Assembly (NCBI RefSeq): GCF_964355755.1
Contig: NC_092676.1
Location: forward strand, 13,190,288 to 13,254,287
DNA: 64,000 nucleotides
Source: Antedon mediterranea
Taxonomy: Eukaryota; Echinodermata; Crinoidea; Comatulida; Antedonidae
Reading direction: 5' to 3'
Part shown: positions 32,224 through 46,400 of the stretch, piece by piece
Position numbering within the stretch: position 1 is the stretch's first letter
How the letters are laid out: every line of letters begins with the position of its first letter
Translations under genes and position numbers: made by a program
Notes under the pieces: generated by a model
The model's input: the letters and a program-made list of their open reading frames with translations, nothing else
Told to the model about the DNA's origin: nothing
The model's database searches: none

Positions 32224-33505
32224 TTTTGTGCATTTCGATGACACTTTTCACACAAAAAAATCAAAGTGCACAAAATAGCTTCAAATCGCATTTGGAGACG
32301 TTTTAGACTATTTTGTGCATTTTGAAAAAATTTGTTAACATAAAAAGACCAAAGTGTTTAGAATATCTCCAAATCGCATTTGGAGACGTTTTAAACCATT
32401 TTGTGCATTTCGATGGAACTTGGTTACACAAAAACATCAAAGTGCTTAAAATCACATTTAAAACCGTTTTAGAGCATTTTGAGCATTTCGATAAAACTTT
32501 TCACACAAAAACATCAAATTGCACAAAATAGCTTAATACCGTGTTTGAAATCGTTTTAAACCATTTTGAGCATGTCGATAAAACTTTACACAAAAAAACA
32601 TCAAAGTACACAGAATAGCTTCAAATCGCATTTGGAGACGTTTTAAACCATTTTGTGCATTTCGATAAAACTTTTCACATAAAAACAACAAAGTGTACAA
32701 AATAGCTTCAAATCGCATTTAGAGACGTTTTAGACCATTTTGGGCATTTCGATGAAACTTGGTTACACATATACATAAAAATGCTTAAAATCACATTTCA
32801 AACCGTTTTAGAGCATTTTGAGCATTTCGATAAAACTTTTCACACAAAAACATCAAAGTGCACAAAATAGCTTCAAATCGCATTTAGAGATGTTTTAGAC
32901 CATTTTGTGCAATTCGATAAAACTTTTCACACAAAAACATCAAATTGCACAAAATAGCTTAATATCGTGTTTGAAAACGTTTTAGACCATTTTGAGCATG
33001 TCGATAAAACTTTTCACACAAAAACATAAAAGTGAACAGAATAGCTTCAAATTGCATTTGGAGACGTTTTAGAGCATTTTGTGCATTTCGATAAAATGTG
33101 TTAACATAAAAAGACCAAAGTGTTTAGAATATCTTCAAATCACATTTGGAGACGTTTTAGACCATTTTTTGCATTTCGATGAAACTTGGTTACACAAAAA
33201 CATCAAAGTGCTTAAAATCACATTTAAAACCGTTTTAGAGCATTTTGAGCATTTCAATAAAACTTTTCACACAAAAACATCAAAGTGTACAAAATAGCTT
33301 CAAATCGCATTTAGAGAGGTTTTAGACCATTTTGTGCATTTCGATAAAACTTTTCACACAAAAACATCAAATTGCACAAAATAGCTTAATACCGTGTTTG
33401 AAATCGTTTTAAACCATTTTGAGCATGTCGATAAAACTTTTCACACAAAAATATCAAAGTGCACAGAATATCTTCAAATCGCATTTAGAGACGTTTTAGA
33501 CCATT

Positions 33506-36500
33506 TTGTGCATTTCGAAAAAATTTGTTAACATAAAAAGACCAAAGTGTTTAGAATATCTCCAAATCGCATTTGGAGACGTTTTAGACCATTTTGTGTT
33601 TTTCGAAAAAACTTTTCACACAAAAACATCAAAGTGTACAAAATTCCTTCAAATCGCATTTGGAGACGTTTTAGACCATTTTGTGATTTTCGAAAAACTT
33701 TTCACACAAAAACATCAAAGTGTAGAAAATTGCTTCAAATCGCATTTAGAGATGTTTTAGACCATTTTGTGCATTTCGAAAAAATTTGTTAACATAAAAA
33801 GACCAAAGTGTTTAGAATATCTCCAAATCGCATTTGGAGACGTTTTAGACCATTTTGTGCATTTCGATGACACTTGGTTACACAAAAACATCAAAGTGCT
33901 TAAAATCACATTTAAAACCGTTTTAGAGCGTTTTGAGCATTTCGATAAACTTTTCAAACAAAAACATCAAAGTGTACAAAATAGCTTCAAATCGTATTTG
34001 GAGACGTTTTAGACCATTTTGTGCGTTTCGATGAATCTTGGTTACACAAAAACATCAAAGTGCTTAAAATCACATTTAAAACCGTTTTAGTGCATTTTGA
34101 GCATTTCGATAAAACTTTTCACACAAAAACATCAAAGTGCACAAAATAGCTTCAAATCGCATTTAGAGATGTTTTAGACCATTTTGTGCGTTTCGATAAA
34201 ACTTTTCACACAAAAACATCAAATTGCACAAAATAGCTTAAAATCGTGTTTGAAAACGTTTTAGACCATTTTGAGCATGTCGATAAAACTTTTCACACAA
34301 AAACATAAAAGTGCACAGAATAGCTTCAAATCGCATTTGGAGACGTTTTAGACCATTTTGTGCATTTCGAAAAAACTTTTTAACATAAAAACACCAAAGT
34401 GCTTAGAATAGCTTCAAATCGCATTTGGAGACGTTTTAGACCATTTTGTGCATTTCGATGAAACTTGGTTACACAAAAACATCAAAGTGCTTAAAATCAC
34501 ATTTGAAACCGTTTTAGAGCATTTTGAGCATTTCGATAAAACTTTTCACACAAAAACATCAAAGTGTACAAAATAGCTTCAAATCACATTTGAAACCGTT
34601 TTAGACCATTTTGAGCATTTCGATAAAACTTTTCACACAAAAACATCAAAGTGTACAAAATAGCTTCAAATCGCATTTGGAGACGTTTTAGACCATTTTG
34701 TGCATTTCGATGAAACTTGGTTACACAAAAACATCAAAGTGCTTAAAATTACATTTGAAAGCGTTTTAGAGCATTTTGAGCATTTCGATAATACTTTTCA
34801 CACAAAAACATCAAAGTGTACAAAATAGCTTCAAATCGCATTTGGAGACGTTTTAGACCATTTTGTGCATTTCGATGAAACTTGGTTACACAAAAACATC
34901 AAAGTGCTTAAAATCACATTTGAAACCGTTTTAGACCATTTTGAGCGTTTCGATAAAACTTTTCACACAAATAAATCAGAGTGCACAAAATAGCTTCAAA
35001 TCGCATTTGGAGACGTTTTAGACTATTTTGTGCAATTCGAAAAAATTTGTTAACATAAAAAGACCAAAGTGTTTAGAATATCTCCAAATCGCATTTGGAG
35101 ACGTTTTAAACCATTTTGTGCATTTCGATGGAACTTGGTTACACAAAAACATCAAAGTGCTTAAAATCACATTTAAAACCGTTTTAGAGCATTTTGAGCA
35201 TTTCGATAAAACTTTTCACACAAAAACATCAAAGTGTACAAAATAGCTTCAAATCGCATTTAGAGAGGTTTTAGACCATTTTGTGCATTTCGATAAAACT
35301 TTTCACACAAAAACATCAAAGTGTACAAAATAGCTTCAAATCGCATTTAAAGACGTTTTAGACCATTTTGTGCATTTCGATAAAACTTTTCACACAAAAA
35401 CATCAAATTGCACAACATAGCTTAATACCGTGTTTGTAATCGTTTTAAACCATTTTGAGCATGTCGATAAAACTTTTTACAAAAAAACATCAAAGTGCAC
35501 AGAATAGCTTCAAATCGCATTTGGAGACGTTTTAAACCATTTTGTGCATTTCGATGAAACTTGGTTACACAAAAACATCAAAGTGCTTAAAATCACATTT
35601 GAAACCGTTTTAGAGCATTTTTAACATTTCGATAATACTTTTCACACAAAAACATCAAATTGCACAAAATAGCTTCAAATCACATTTGGAGACGTTTTAG
35701 ACCATTTTGTGCATTTCGATGAAACTTGGTTACACAAAAACATCAAAGTGCTTAAAATCACATTTGAAACCGTTTTAGAGCATTTTGAGCATTTCGATAA
35801 AACTTTTCACACAAAAAAATCAAACTGCACAAAATAGCTTCAAATCGTATTTGGAGAGGTTTTAGACCATTTTGTGCATTTCGATAAAACTTTTCACACA
35901 AAAACATCAAAGTGTACAAAATAGCTTCAAATCGCATTTAGAGACGTTTTAGACCATTTTGTGCATTTCGATAAAACTTTTCACACAAAAACATCAAATT
36001 GCACAAAATAGCTTAATATCGTGTTTGAAAACGTTTTAAACCATTTTGAGCATGTCGATAAAACTTTTCACAAAAAAATATCAAAGTGCACAGAATATCT
36101 TCAAATCGCATTTGGAGACGTTTTAGACCATTTTGTGCATTTCGATGAAACTTGGTTACACAAAAACATCAAAGTGCTTAAAATCACATTTAAAACCGTT
36201 TTAGAGCGTTTTGAGCATTTCGATAAACTTTTTACACAAAAACATCAAAGTGCACAAAATAGCTTCAAATCGCATTTAGAGATGTTTTAGACCATTTTGT
36301 GCATTTCGATAAAACTTTTCACACAAAAACATCAAATTGCACAAAATAGCTTAATACCGTGTTTGAAATCATTTTAAACCATTTTGAGCATGTCGATAAA
36401 ACTTTTCACACAAAAACATCAAAGTGCACAGAATATCTTCAAATCGCATTTAGAGACGTTTTAGACCATTTTGTGCATTTCGAAAAAATTTGTTAACATA

Positions 36501-38848
36501 AAAAGACCAAAGTGTTTAGAATATCTCCAAATCGCATTTGGAGACGTTTTAGACCATTTTGTGCATTTCGATGAAACTTGGTTACACAAAAACATCAAAG
36601 TGCTTAAAATCACATTTGAAACCGTTTTAGAGCATTTTGAGGATTTCGATAAAACTTTTCACACAAAAACATCAAAGTGTACAAAATAGCTTCAAATCAC
36701 ATTTGAAACCGTTTTAGACCATTTTGAGCATTTCGATAAAACTTTTCACACAAAAACATCAAAGTGTACAAAATAGCTTCAATTCGCATTTTCAGACGTT
36801 TTAGACCATTTTGTGCATTTCGATGAAACTTGGTTACACAAAAACATCAAAGTGCTTAAAATCACATTTGAATCCGTTTTAGAGCATTTTTAGCATTTCG
36901 ATAATACTTTTCACACAAAAACATCAAAGTGTACAAAATAGCTTCAAATCGCATTTGGAGACGTTTTAGACCATTTTGTGCATTTCGATGAAACTTGGTT
37001 ACACAAAAACATCAAAGTGCTTAAAATCACATTTGAAACCGTTTTAGACCATTTTGAGCATTTCGATAAAACTTTTCACACAAAAAAATCAAAGTGCACA
37101 AAATAGCTTCAAATCGCATTTGGGGACGTTTTAGACTATTTTGTGCATTTCGAAAAAATTTGTTAACATAAAAAGACCAAAGTGTTTAGAATATCTCCAA
37201 ATCGCATTTGGAGACGTTTTAAACCATTTTGTGCATTTCGATGGAACTTGGTTACACAAAAACATCAAAGTGCTTAAAATCACATTTAAAACCGTTTTAG
37301 AGCATTTTTAGCATTTTGATAAAACTTTTCACACAAAAACATCAAAGTGTACAAAATAGCTTCAAATCGCATTTGGAGACGTTTTAGACCATTTTGTGCA
37401 TTTCGATGAAACTTGGTTACACAAAAACATGAAATTGCTTAAAATCACATTTGAAACCGTTTTAGACCATTTTGAGCATTTCGATAAAACTTTTCACACA
37501 AAAAAATCAAAGTGCACAAAATAGCTTCAAATCGCATTTGGAGACGTTTTAGACTATTTTGTGCATTTTGAACAAATTTGTTAACATAAAAAGACCAAAG
37601 TGTTTAGAATATCTCCAAATCGCATTTGGAGACGTTTTAAACCATTTTGTGCATTTCGATGGAACTTGGTTACACAAAAACATCAAAGTGCTTAAAATCA
37701 CATTTAAAACCGTTTTAGAGCATTTTGAGCATTTCGATAAAACTTTTCACACAAAAACATCAAATTGCACAAAATAGCTTAATACCGTGTTTGAAATCGT
37801 TTTAAACCATTTTGAGCATGTCGATAAAACTTTACACAAAAAAACATCAAAGTGCACAGAATAGCTTCAAATCGCATTTGGAGACGTTTTAAACCATTTT
37901 GTGCATTTCGATATTCATATATATTCATATTCACATAAAAACAACAAAGTGTACAAAATAGCTTCAAATCGCATTTAGAGACGTTTTAGACCATTTTGGG
38001 CATTTCGATGAAACTTGGTTACACAAATACATAAAAATGCTTAAAATCACATTTCAAACCGTTTTAGAGCATTTTGAGCATTTCGATAAAACTTTTCACA
38101 CAAAAACATCAAAGTGCACAAAATAACTTCAATTCGTATTTAGAGACGTTTTAGACCATTTTGTGCATTTTGATAAAACTTTTCACACAAAAACATCAAA
38201 TTGCACAAAATAGCTTAATATCGTGTTTGAAACCGTTTTAGACCATTTTGAGCATGTCGATAAAACTTTTCACACAAAAACATAAAAGTGAACAGAATAG
38301 CTTCAAATTGCATTTGGAGACGTTTTAGAGCATTTTGTGCATTTCGATAAAATGTGTTAACATAAAAAGACCAAAGTGTTTAGAATATCTTCAAATCACA
38401 TTTGGAGACGTTTTAGACCATTTTTTGCATTTCGATGAAACTTGGTTACACAAAAACATCAAAGTGCTTAAAATCACATTTAAAACCGTTTTAGAGCATT
38501 TTGAGCATTTCAATAAAACTTTTCACACAAAAACATCAAAGTGTACAAAATAGCTTCAAATCGCATTTAGAGAGGTTTTAGACCATTTTGTGCATTTCGA
38601 TAAAACTTTTCACACAAAAACATCAAAGTGTACAAAATAACTTCAAATCGTATTTAGAGACGTTTTAGACCATTTTGTGCATTTTGATAAAACTTTTCAC
38701 ACAAAAACATCAAATTGCACGAAAGAGCTTAATATCGTGTTTGAAAACGTTTTAAACCATTTTGAGCATGTCGATAAAACTTTTCACACAAAAATATCAA
38801 AGTGCACAGAATATCTTCAAATCGCATTTAGAGACGTTTTAGACCATT
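33506..38848. repeat. Higher-order satellite repeat unit, 5343 bp
   Basis: The monomer-class series starting at 33506 restarts at 38849, and 33767 and 39110 match at the same offset of 5343. It corresponds to the 5266-bp unit left of the LINE with small indels. The TATTCATATATATTCATATT marker is at 37910-37930. Confidence 0.8.
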
Positions 38849-41800
38849 TTGTGCATTTCGAAAAAATTTGTTAACATAAAAAGACCAAAGTGTTTAGAAT
38901 ATCTCCAAATCGCATTTGGAGACGTTTTAGACCATTTTGTGTTTTTCGAAAAAACTTTTCACACAAAAACATCAAAGTGTACAAAATTCCTTCAAATCGC
39001 ATTTGGAGACGTTTTAGACCATTTTGTGATTTTCGAAAAACTTTTCACACAAAAACATCAAAGTGTAGAAAATTGCTTCAAATCGCATTTAGAGATGTTT
39101 TAGATCATTTTGTGCATTTCGAAAAAATTTGTTAACATAAAAAGACCAAAGTGTTTAGAATATCTCCAAATCGCATTTGGAGACGTTTTAGACCATTTTG
39201 TGCATTTCGATGACACTTGGTTACACAAAAACATCAAAGTGCTTAAAATCACATTTAAAACCGTTTTAGAGCGTTTTGAGCATTTCGATAAACTTTTCAA
39301 ACAAAAACATCAAAGTGTACAAAATAGCTTCAAATCGTATTTGGAGACTTTTTAGACCATTTTGTGCGTTTCGATGAATCTTGGTTACACAAAAACATCA
39401 AAGTGCTTAAAATCACATTTAAAACCGTTTTAGTGCATTTTGAGCATTTCGATAAAACTTTTCACACAAAAACATCAAAGTGCACAAAATAGCTTCAAAT
39501 CGCATTTAGAGATGTTTTAGACCATTTTGTGCGTTTCGATAAAACTTTTCACACAAAAACATCAAATTGCACAAAATAGCTTAATATCGTGTTTGAAAAC
39601 GTTTTAGACCATTTTGAGCATGTCGATAAAACTTTTCACACAAAAACATAAAAGTGCACAGAATAGCTTCAAATCGCATTTGGAGACGTTTTAGACCATT
39701 TTGTGCATTTCGAAAAAACTTTTTAACATAAAAACACCAAAGTGCTTAGAATAGCTTCAAATCGCATTTGGAGACGTTTTAGACCATTTTGTGCATTTCG
39801 ATGAAACTTGGTTACACAAAAACATCAAAGTGCTTAAAATCACATTTGAAACCGTTTTAGAGCATTTTGAGCATTTCGATAAAACTTTTCACACAAAAAC
39901 ATCAAAGTGTACAAAATAGCTTCAAATCACATTTGAAACCGTTTTAGAGCATTTTGAGCATTTCGATAAAACTTTTCACACAAAAACATCAAAGTGTACA
40001 AAATAGCTTCAAATCACATTTGAAACCGTTTTAGACCATTTTGAGCATTTCGATAAAACTTTTCACACAAAAACATCAAAGTGTACAAAATAGCTTCAAT
40101 TCGCATTTTGAGACGTTTTAGACCATTTTGTGCATTTCGATGAAACTTGGTTACACAAAAACATCAAAGTGCTTAAAATCACATTTGAATCCGTTTTAGA
40201 GCATTTTTAGCATTTCGATAATACTTTTCACACAAAAACATCAAAGTGTACAAAATAGCTTCAAATCGCATTTGGAGACGTTTTAGACCATTTTGTGCAT
40301 TTCGATGAAACTTGGTTACACAAAAACATCAAAGTGCTTAAAATCACATTTGAAACCGTTTTAGACCATTTTGAGCATTTCGATAAAACTTTTCACACAA
40401 AAAAATCAAAGTGCACAAAATAGCTTCAAATCGCATTTGGGGACGTTTTAGACTATTTTGTGCATTTCGAAAAAATTTGTTAACATAAAAAGACCAAAGT
40501 GTTTAGAATATCTCCAAATCGCATTTGGAGACGTTTTAAACCATTTTGTGCATTTCGATGGAACTTGGTTACACAAAAACATCAAAGTGCTTAAAATCAC
40601 ATTTAAAACCGTTTTAGAGCATTTTTAGCATTTTGATAAAACTTTTCACACAAAAACATCAAAGTGTACAAAATAGCTTCAAATCGCATTTTGAGACGTT
40701 TTAGACCATTTTGTGCATTTCGATGAAACTTGGTTACACAAAAACATGAAATTGCTTAAAATCACATTTGAAACCGTTTTAGACCATTTTGAGCATTTCG
40801 ATAAAACCTTTCACACAAAAAAATCAAAGTGCACAAAATAGCTTCAAATCGCATTTGGAGACGTTTTAGACTATTTTGTGCATTTTCAACAAATTTGTTA
40901 ACATAAAAAGACCAAAGTGTTTAGAATATCTCCAAATCGCATTTGGAGACGTTTTAAACCATTTTGTGCATTTCGATGGAACTTGGTTACACAAAAACAT
41001 CAAAGTGCTTAAAATCACATTTAAAACCGTTTTAGAGCATTTTGAGCATTTCGATAAAACTTTTCACACAAAAACATCAAATTGCACAAAATAGCTTAAT
41101 ACCGTGTTTGAAATCGTTTTAAACCATTTTGAGCATTTCGATAAAACTTTTCACACAAAAAAATCAAAGTGTACAAAATAGCTTCAAATCGCATTTAGAG
41201 ACGTTTTAGACCATTTTGTGCATTTAGATAAAACTTTTCACACAAAAACATCAAATTGCACAAAATAGCTTAATATCGTGTTTGAAAACGTTTTAAACCA
41301 TTTTGAGCATGTCGATAAAACTTTTCACACAAAAATATCAAAGTGCACAGAATATCTTCAAATCGCATTTAGAGACGTTTTAGACCATTTTGTGCATTTC
41401 GATGAAACTTGGTTACACAAAAACATCAAAGTGCTTAAAATCACATTTAAAACCGTTTTAGAGCGTTTTGAGCATTTCGATAAACTTTTCACACAAAAAC
41501 ATCAAAGTGCAAAAAATAGCTTCAAATCGCATTTAGAGATGTTTTAGACCATTTTGTGCATTTCGATAAAACTTTTCACACAAAAACATCAAATTGCACA
41601 AAATAGCTTAATACCGTGTTTGAAATCGTTTTAAACCATTTTGAGCATGTCGATAAAACTTTTCACACAAAAACATCAAAGTGCACAGAATATCTTCAAA
41701 TCGCATTTGGAGACGTTTTAGACCATTTTGTGCATTTCGATGAAACTTGGTTACACAAAAACATCAAAGTGCTTAAAATCACATTTGAAACCGTTTTAGA

Positions 41801-43413
41801 GCATTTTGAGCATTTCGATAAAACTTTTCACACAAAAACATCAAAGTGTACAAAATAGCTTCAAATCACATTTGAAACCGTTTTAGACCATTTTGAGCAT
41901 TTCGATAAAACTTTTCACACAAAAATATCAAAGTGTACAAAATAGCTTCAAATCGCATTTGGAGACGTTTTAGACCATTTTGTGCATTTCGATGAAACTT
42001 GGTTACACAAAAACATCAAAGTGCTTAAAATCACATTTGAAACCGTTTTAGACCATTTTGAGCATTTCGATAAAACTTTTCACACAAAAACATCAAAGTG
42101 CACAAAATAGCTTCAAATCGCATTTAGAGATGTTTTAGACCATTTTGTGCATTTCGATAAAACTTTTCACACAAAAACATCAAATTGCACAAAATAGCTT
42201 AATACCGTGTTTGAAATCATTTTAAACCATTTTGAGCATGTCGATAAAACTTTTCACACAAAAACATCAAAGTGCACAGAATATCTTCAAATCGCATTTA
42301 GAGACGTTTTAGACCATTTTGTGCATTTCGAAAAAATTTGTTAACATAAAAAGACCAAAGTGTTTAGAATATCTCCAAATCGCATTTGGAGACGTTTTAG
42401 ACCATTTTGTGCATTTCGATGAAACTTGGTTACACAAAAACATCAAAGTGCTTAAAATCACATTTGAAACCGTTTTAGAGCATTTTGAGCATTTCGATAA
42501 AACTTTTCACACAAAAACATCAAAGTGTACAAAATAGCTTCAAATCACATTTGAAACCGTTTTAGACCATTTTGAGCATTTCGATAAAACTTTTCACACA
42601 AAAACATCAAAGTGTACAAAATAGCTTCAAATCGCATTTGGAGACGTTTTAGACCATTTTGTGCATTTCGATGAAACTTGGTTACACAAAAACATCAAAG
42701 TGCTTAAAATCACATTTGAAACCGTTTTAGAGCATTTTTAGCATTTCGATAATACTTTTCACACAAAAACATCAAATTGCACAAAATAGCTTCAAATCAC
42801 ATTTGGAGACGTTTTAGACCATTTTGTGCATTTCGATGAAACTTGGTTACACAAAAACATCAAAGTGCTTAAAATCACATTTGAAACCGTTTTAGACCAT
42901 TTTGAGCATTTCGATAAAACTTTTCACACAAAAAAATAAAAAAACAAAATAGCTTCAAATCGCATTTGGGGACGTTTTAGACTATTTTGTGCATTTCGAA
43001 AAAATTTGTTAACATAAAAAGACCAAAGTGTTTAGAATATCTCCAAATGGCATTTGGAGACGTTTTAAACCATTTTGTGCATTTCGATGGAACTTGGTTA
43101 CACAAAAACATCAAAGTGCTTAAAATCACATTTAAAACAGTTTTAGAGCATTTTTAGCATTTCGATAAAACTTTTCACACAAAAACATCAAAGTGCACAA
43201 AATAGCTTCAAATCGCATTTAGAGACGTTTTAGACCATTTTGTGCATTTCGATAAAACTTTTCACACAAAAACATCAAATTGCACAAAATAGCTTAATAC
43301 CGTGTTTGAAATCATTTTAAACCATTTTGAGCATGTCGATAAAACTTTTCACACAAAAATATCAAAGTGCACAGAATATCTTCAAATCGCATTTAGAGAC
43401 GTTTTAGACCATT
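38849..43413. repeat. Higher-order satellite repeat unit, about 4.6 kb
   Basis: The same landmark class recurs at 43414, 4565 bases after 38849. This unit is shorter than its left neighbour and lacks the TATTCATATATATTCATATT marker, so monomers have been lost or replaced. Boundaries follow the cycle landmark used for the other units. Confidence 0.65.
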
Positions 43414-46400
43414 TTGTGCATTTCGAAAAAATTTGTTAACATAAAAAGACCAAAGTGTTTAGAATATCTCCAAATCGCATTTGGAGACGTTTTAGACCAT
43501 TTTGTGTTTTTCGAAAAAACTTTTCACACAAAAACATCAAAGTGTAGAAAATTGCTTCAAATCGCATTTAGAGATGTTTTAGACCATTTTGTGCATTTCG
43601 AAAAAATTTGTTAACATAAAAGGACCAAAGTGTTTAGAATATCTCCAAATCGCATTTGGAGACGTTTTAGACCATTTTGTGCATTTCGATGACACTTGGT
43701 TACACAAAAACACCAAAGTGCTTAAAATCACATTTAAAACCGTTTTAGAGCGTTTTGAGCATTTCGATAAACTTTTCAAACAAAAACATCAAAGTGTACA
43801 AAATAGCTTCAAATCGTATTTGGAGACGTTTTAGACCATTTTGTGCGTTTCGATGAATCTTGGTTACACAAAAACATCAAAGTGCTTAAAATCACATTTA
43901 AAGCCGTTTTAGTGCATTTTGAGCATTTCGATAAAACTTTTCACACAAAAACATCAAATTGCACAAAATAGCTTAATATCGTGTTTGAAAACGTTTTAGA
44001 CCATTTTGAGCATGTCGATAAAACTTTTCACACAAAAACATAAAAGTGAACAGAATAGCTTCAATTTGCATTTGGAGACGTTTTAGACTATTTTGTGCAT
44101 TTCGAAAAAATTTGTTAACATAAAGAGACCAAAGTGTTTAGAATATCTCCAAATCGCATTTGGAGACGTTTTAAACCATTTTGTGCATTTCGATGGAACT
44201 TTGTTACACAAAAACATCAAAGTGCTTAAAATCACATTTAAAACCGTTTTAGAGCATTTTGAGCATTTCGATAAAACTTTTCACACAAAAACATCAAAGT
44301 GTACAAAATAGCTTCAAATCGCATTTAGAGAGGTTTTAGACCATTTTGTGCATTTCGATAAAACTTTTCACACAAAAACATCAAAGTGTACAAAATAGCT
44401 TCAAATCGCATTTAGAGACGTTTTAGACCATTTTGTGCATTTCGATAAAACTTTTCACACAAAAACATAAAATTGCACAAAATAGCTTAATACCGTGTTT
44501 GAAATCGTTTTAAACCATTTTGAGCATGTCGATAAAACTTTTCACAAAAAAACATCAAAGTGCACAGAATAGCTTCAAATCGCATTTGAAGACGTTTTAA
44601 ACCATTTTGTGCATTTCGATAAAACTTTTCACATAAAAACAACAAAGTGTACAAAATAGCTTCAAATCGCATTTAGAGACGTTTTAGACCATTTTGGGCA
44701 TTTCGATGAAACTTGGTTACACAAATACATAAAAGTGCTTAAAATCACATTTCAAACCGTTTTAGAGCATTTTGAGCATTTCGATAAAACTTTTCACACA
44801 AAAACATCAAAGTGCACAAAATAGCTTCAAATCGCATTTAGAGATGTTTTAGACCATTTTGTGCAATTCGATAAAACTTTTCACACAAAAACATCAAATT
44901 GCACAAAATAGCTTAATATCGTGTTTGAAAACGTTTTAGACCATTTTGAGCATGTCGATAAAACTTTTCAAACAAAAACATAAAAGTGAACAGAATAGCT
45001 TCAAATTTCATTTGGAGACGTTTTAGAGCATTTTGTGCATTTCGATAAAATGTGTTAACATAAAAAGACCAAAGTGTTTAGAATATCTTCAAATCACATT
45101 TGGAGACGTACTTTAGACCATTTTTTGCATTTCGATGAAACTTGGTTACACAAAAACATCAAAGTGCTTAAAATCACATTTAAAACCGTTTTAGAGCATT
45201 TTGAGCATTTCGATAAAACTTTTCACACAAAAACATCAAAGTGTACAAAATAGCTTCAAATCGCATTTAGAGAGGTTTTAGACCATTTTGTGCATTTCGA
45301 TAAAACTTTTCACACAAAAACATCAAAGTGTACAAAATAACTTCAAATCGTATTTAGAGACGTTTTAGACCATTTTTTGCATTTTGATAAAACTTTTCAC
45401 ACAAAAACATCAAATTGCACAAAATAGCTTAATATCGTGTTTGAAAACGTTTTAAACCATTTTGAGCATGTCGATAAAACTTTTCACACAAAAATATCAA
45501 AGTGCACAGAATATCTTCAAATCGCATTTGGAGACGTTTTAGACCATTTTGTGTTTTTCGAAAAAACTTTTCACACAAAAACATCAAAGTGTACAAAATT
45601 GCTTCAAATCGCATTTGGAGACGTTTTAGACCATTTTGTGATTTTCGAAAAACTTTTCACACAAAAACATCAAAGTGTAGAAAATTGCTTCAAATCGCAA
45701 AAAAAATGTTTTGAGAGATGTTTTAGAACAATTTTGTGCATTTAGAAAAAATTTGTTAACATAAAAAGACCAAAGTGTTTAGAATATCTCCAAATCGCAT
45801 TTGGAGACGTTTTAGACCATTTTGTGCATTTCGAAAAAATTTGTTAACATAAAAAGACCAAAGTGTTTAGAATATCTCCAAATCGCATTTGGAGACGTTT
45901 TAGACCATTTTGTGCATTTCTATGAAACTTGGTTACACAAAAACATCAAAGTGCTTAAAATCACATTTAAAACCGTTTTAGAGCGTTTTGAGCATTTCGA
46001 TAAACTTTTCACACAAAAACATCAAAGTGCACAAAATAGCTTCAAATCGCATTTAGAGATGTTTTAGACCATTTTGTGCATTTCGATAAAACTTTTCACA
46101 CAAAAACATCAAATTGCACAAAATAGCTTAATATCGTGTTTGAAATCGTTTTAAACCATTTTGAGCATGTCGATAAAACTTTTCACACAAAAACATCAAA
46201 GTGCACAGAATATCTTCAAATCGCATTTAGAGAAGTTTCAGACCATTTTGTGCAATTCGAAAAAATTTGTTAACATAAAAAGACCAAAGTGTTTAGAATA
46301 TCTCCAAATCGCATTTGGAGACGTTTTAGACCATTTTGTGCATTTCGATGAAACTTGGTTACACAAAAACATCAAAGTGCTTAAAATCACATTTGAAACC

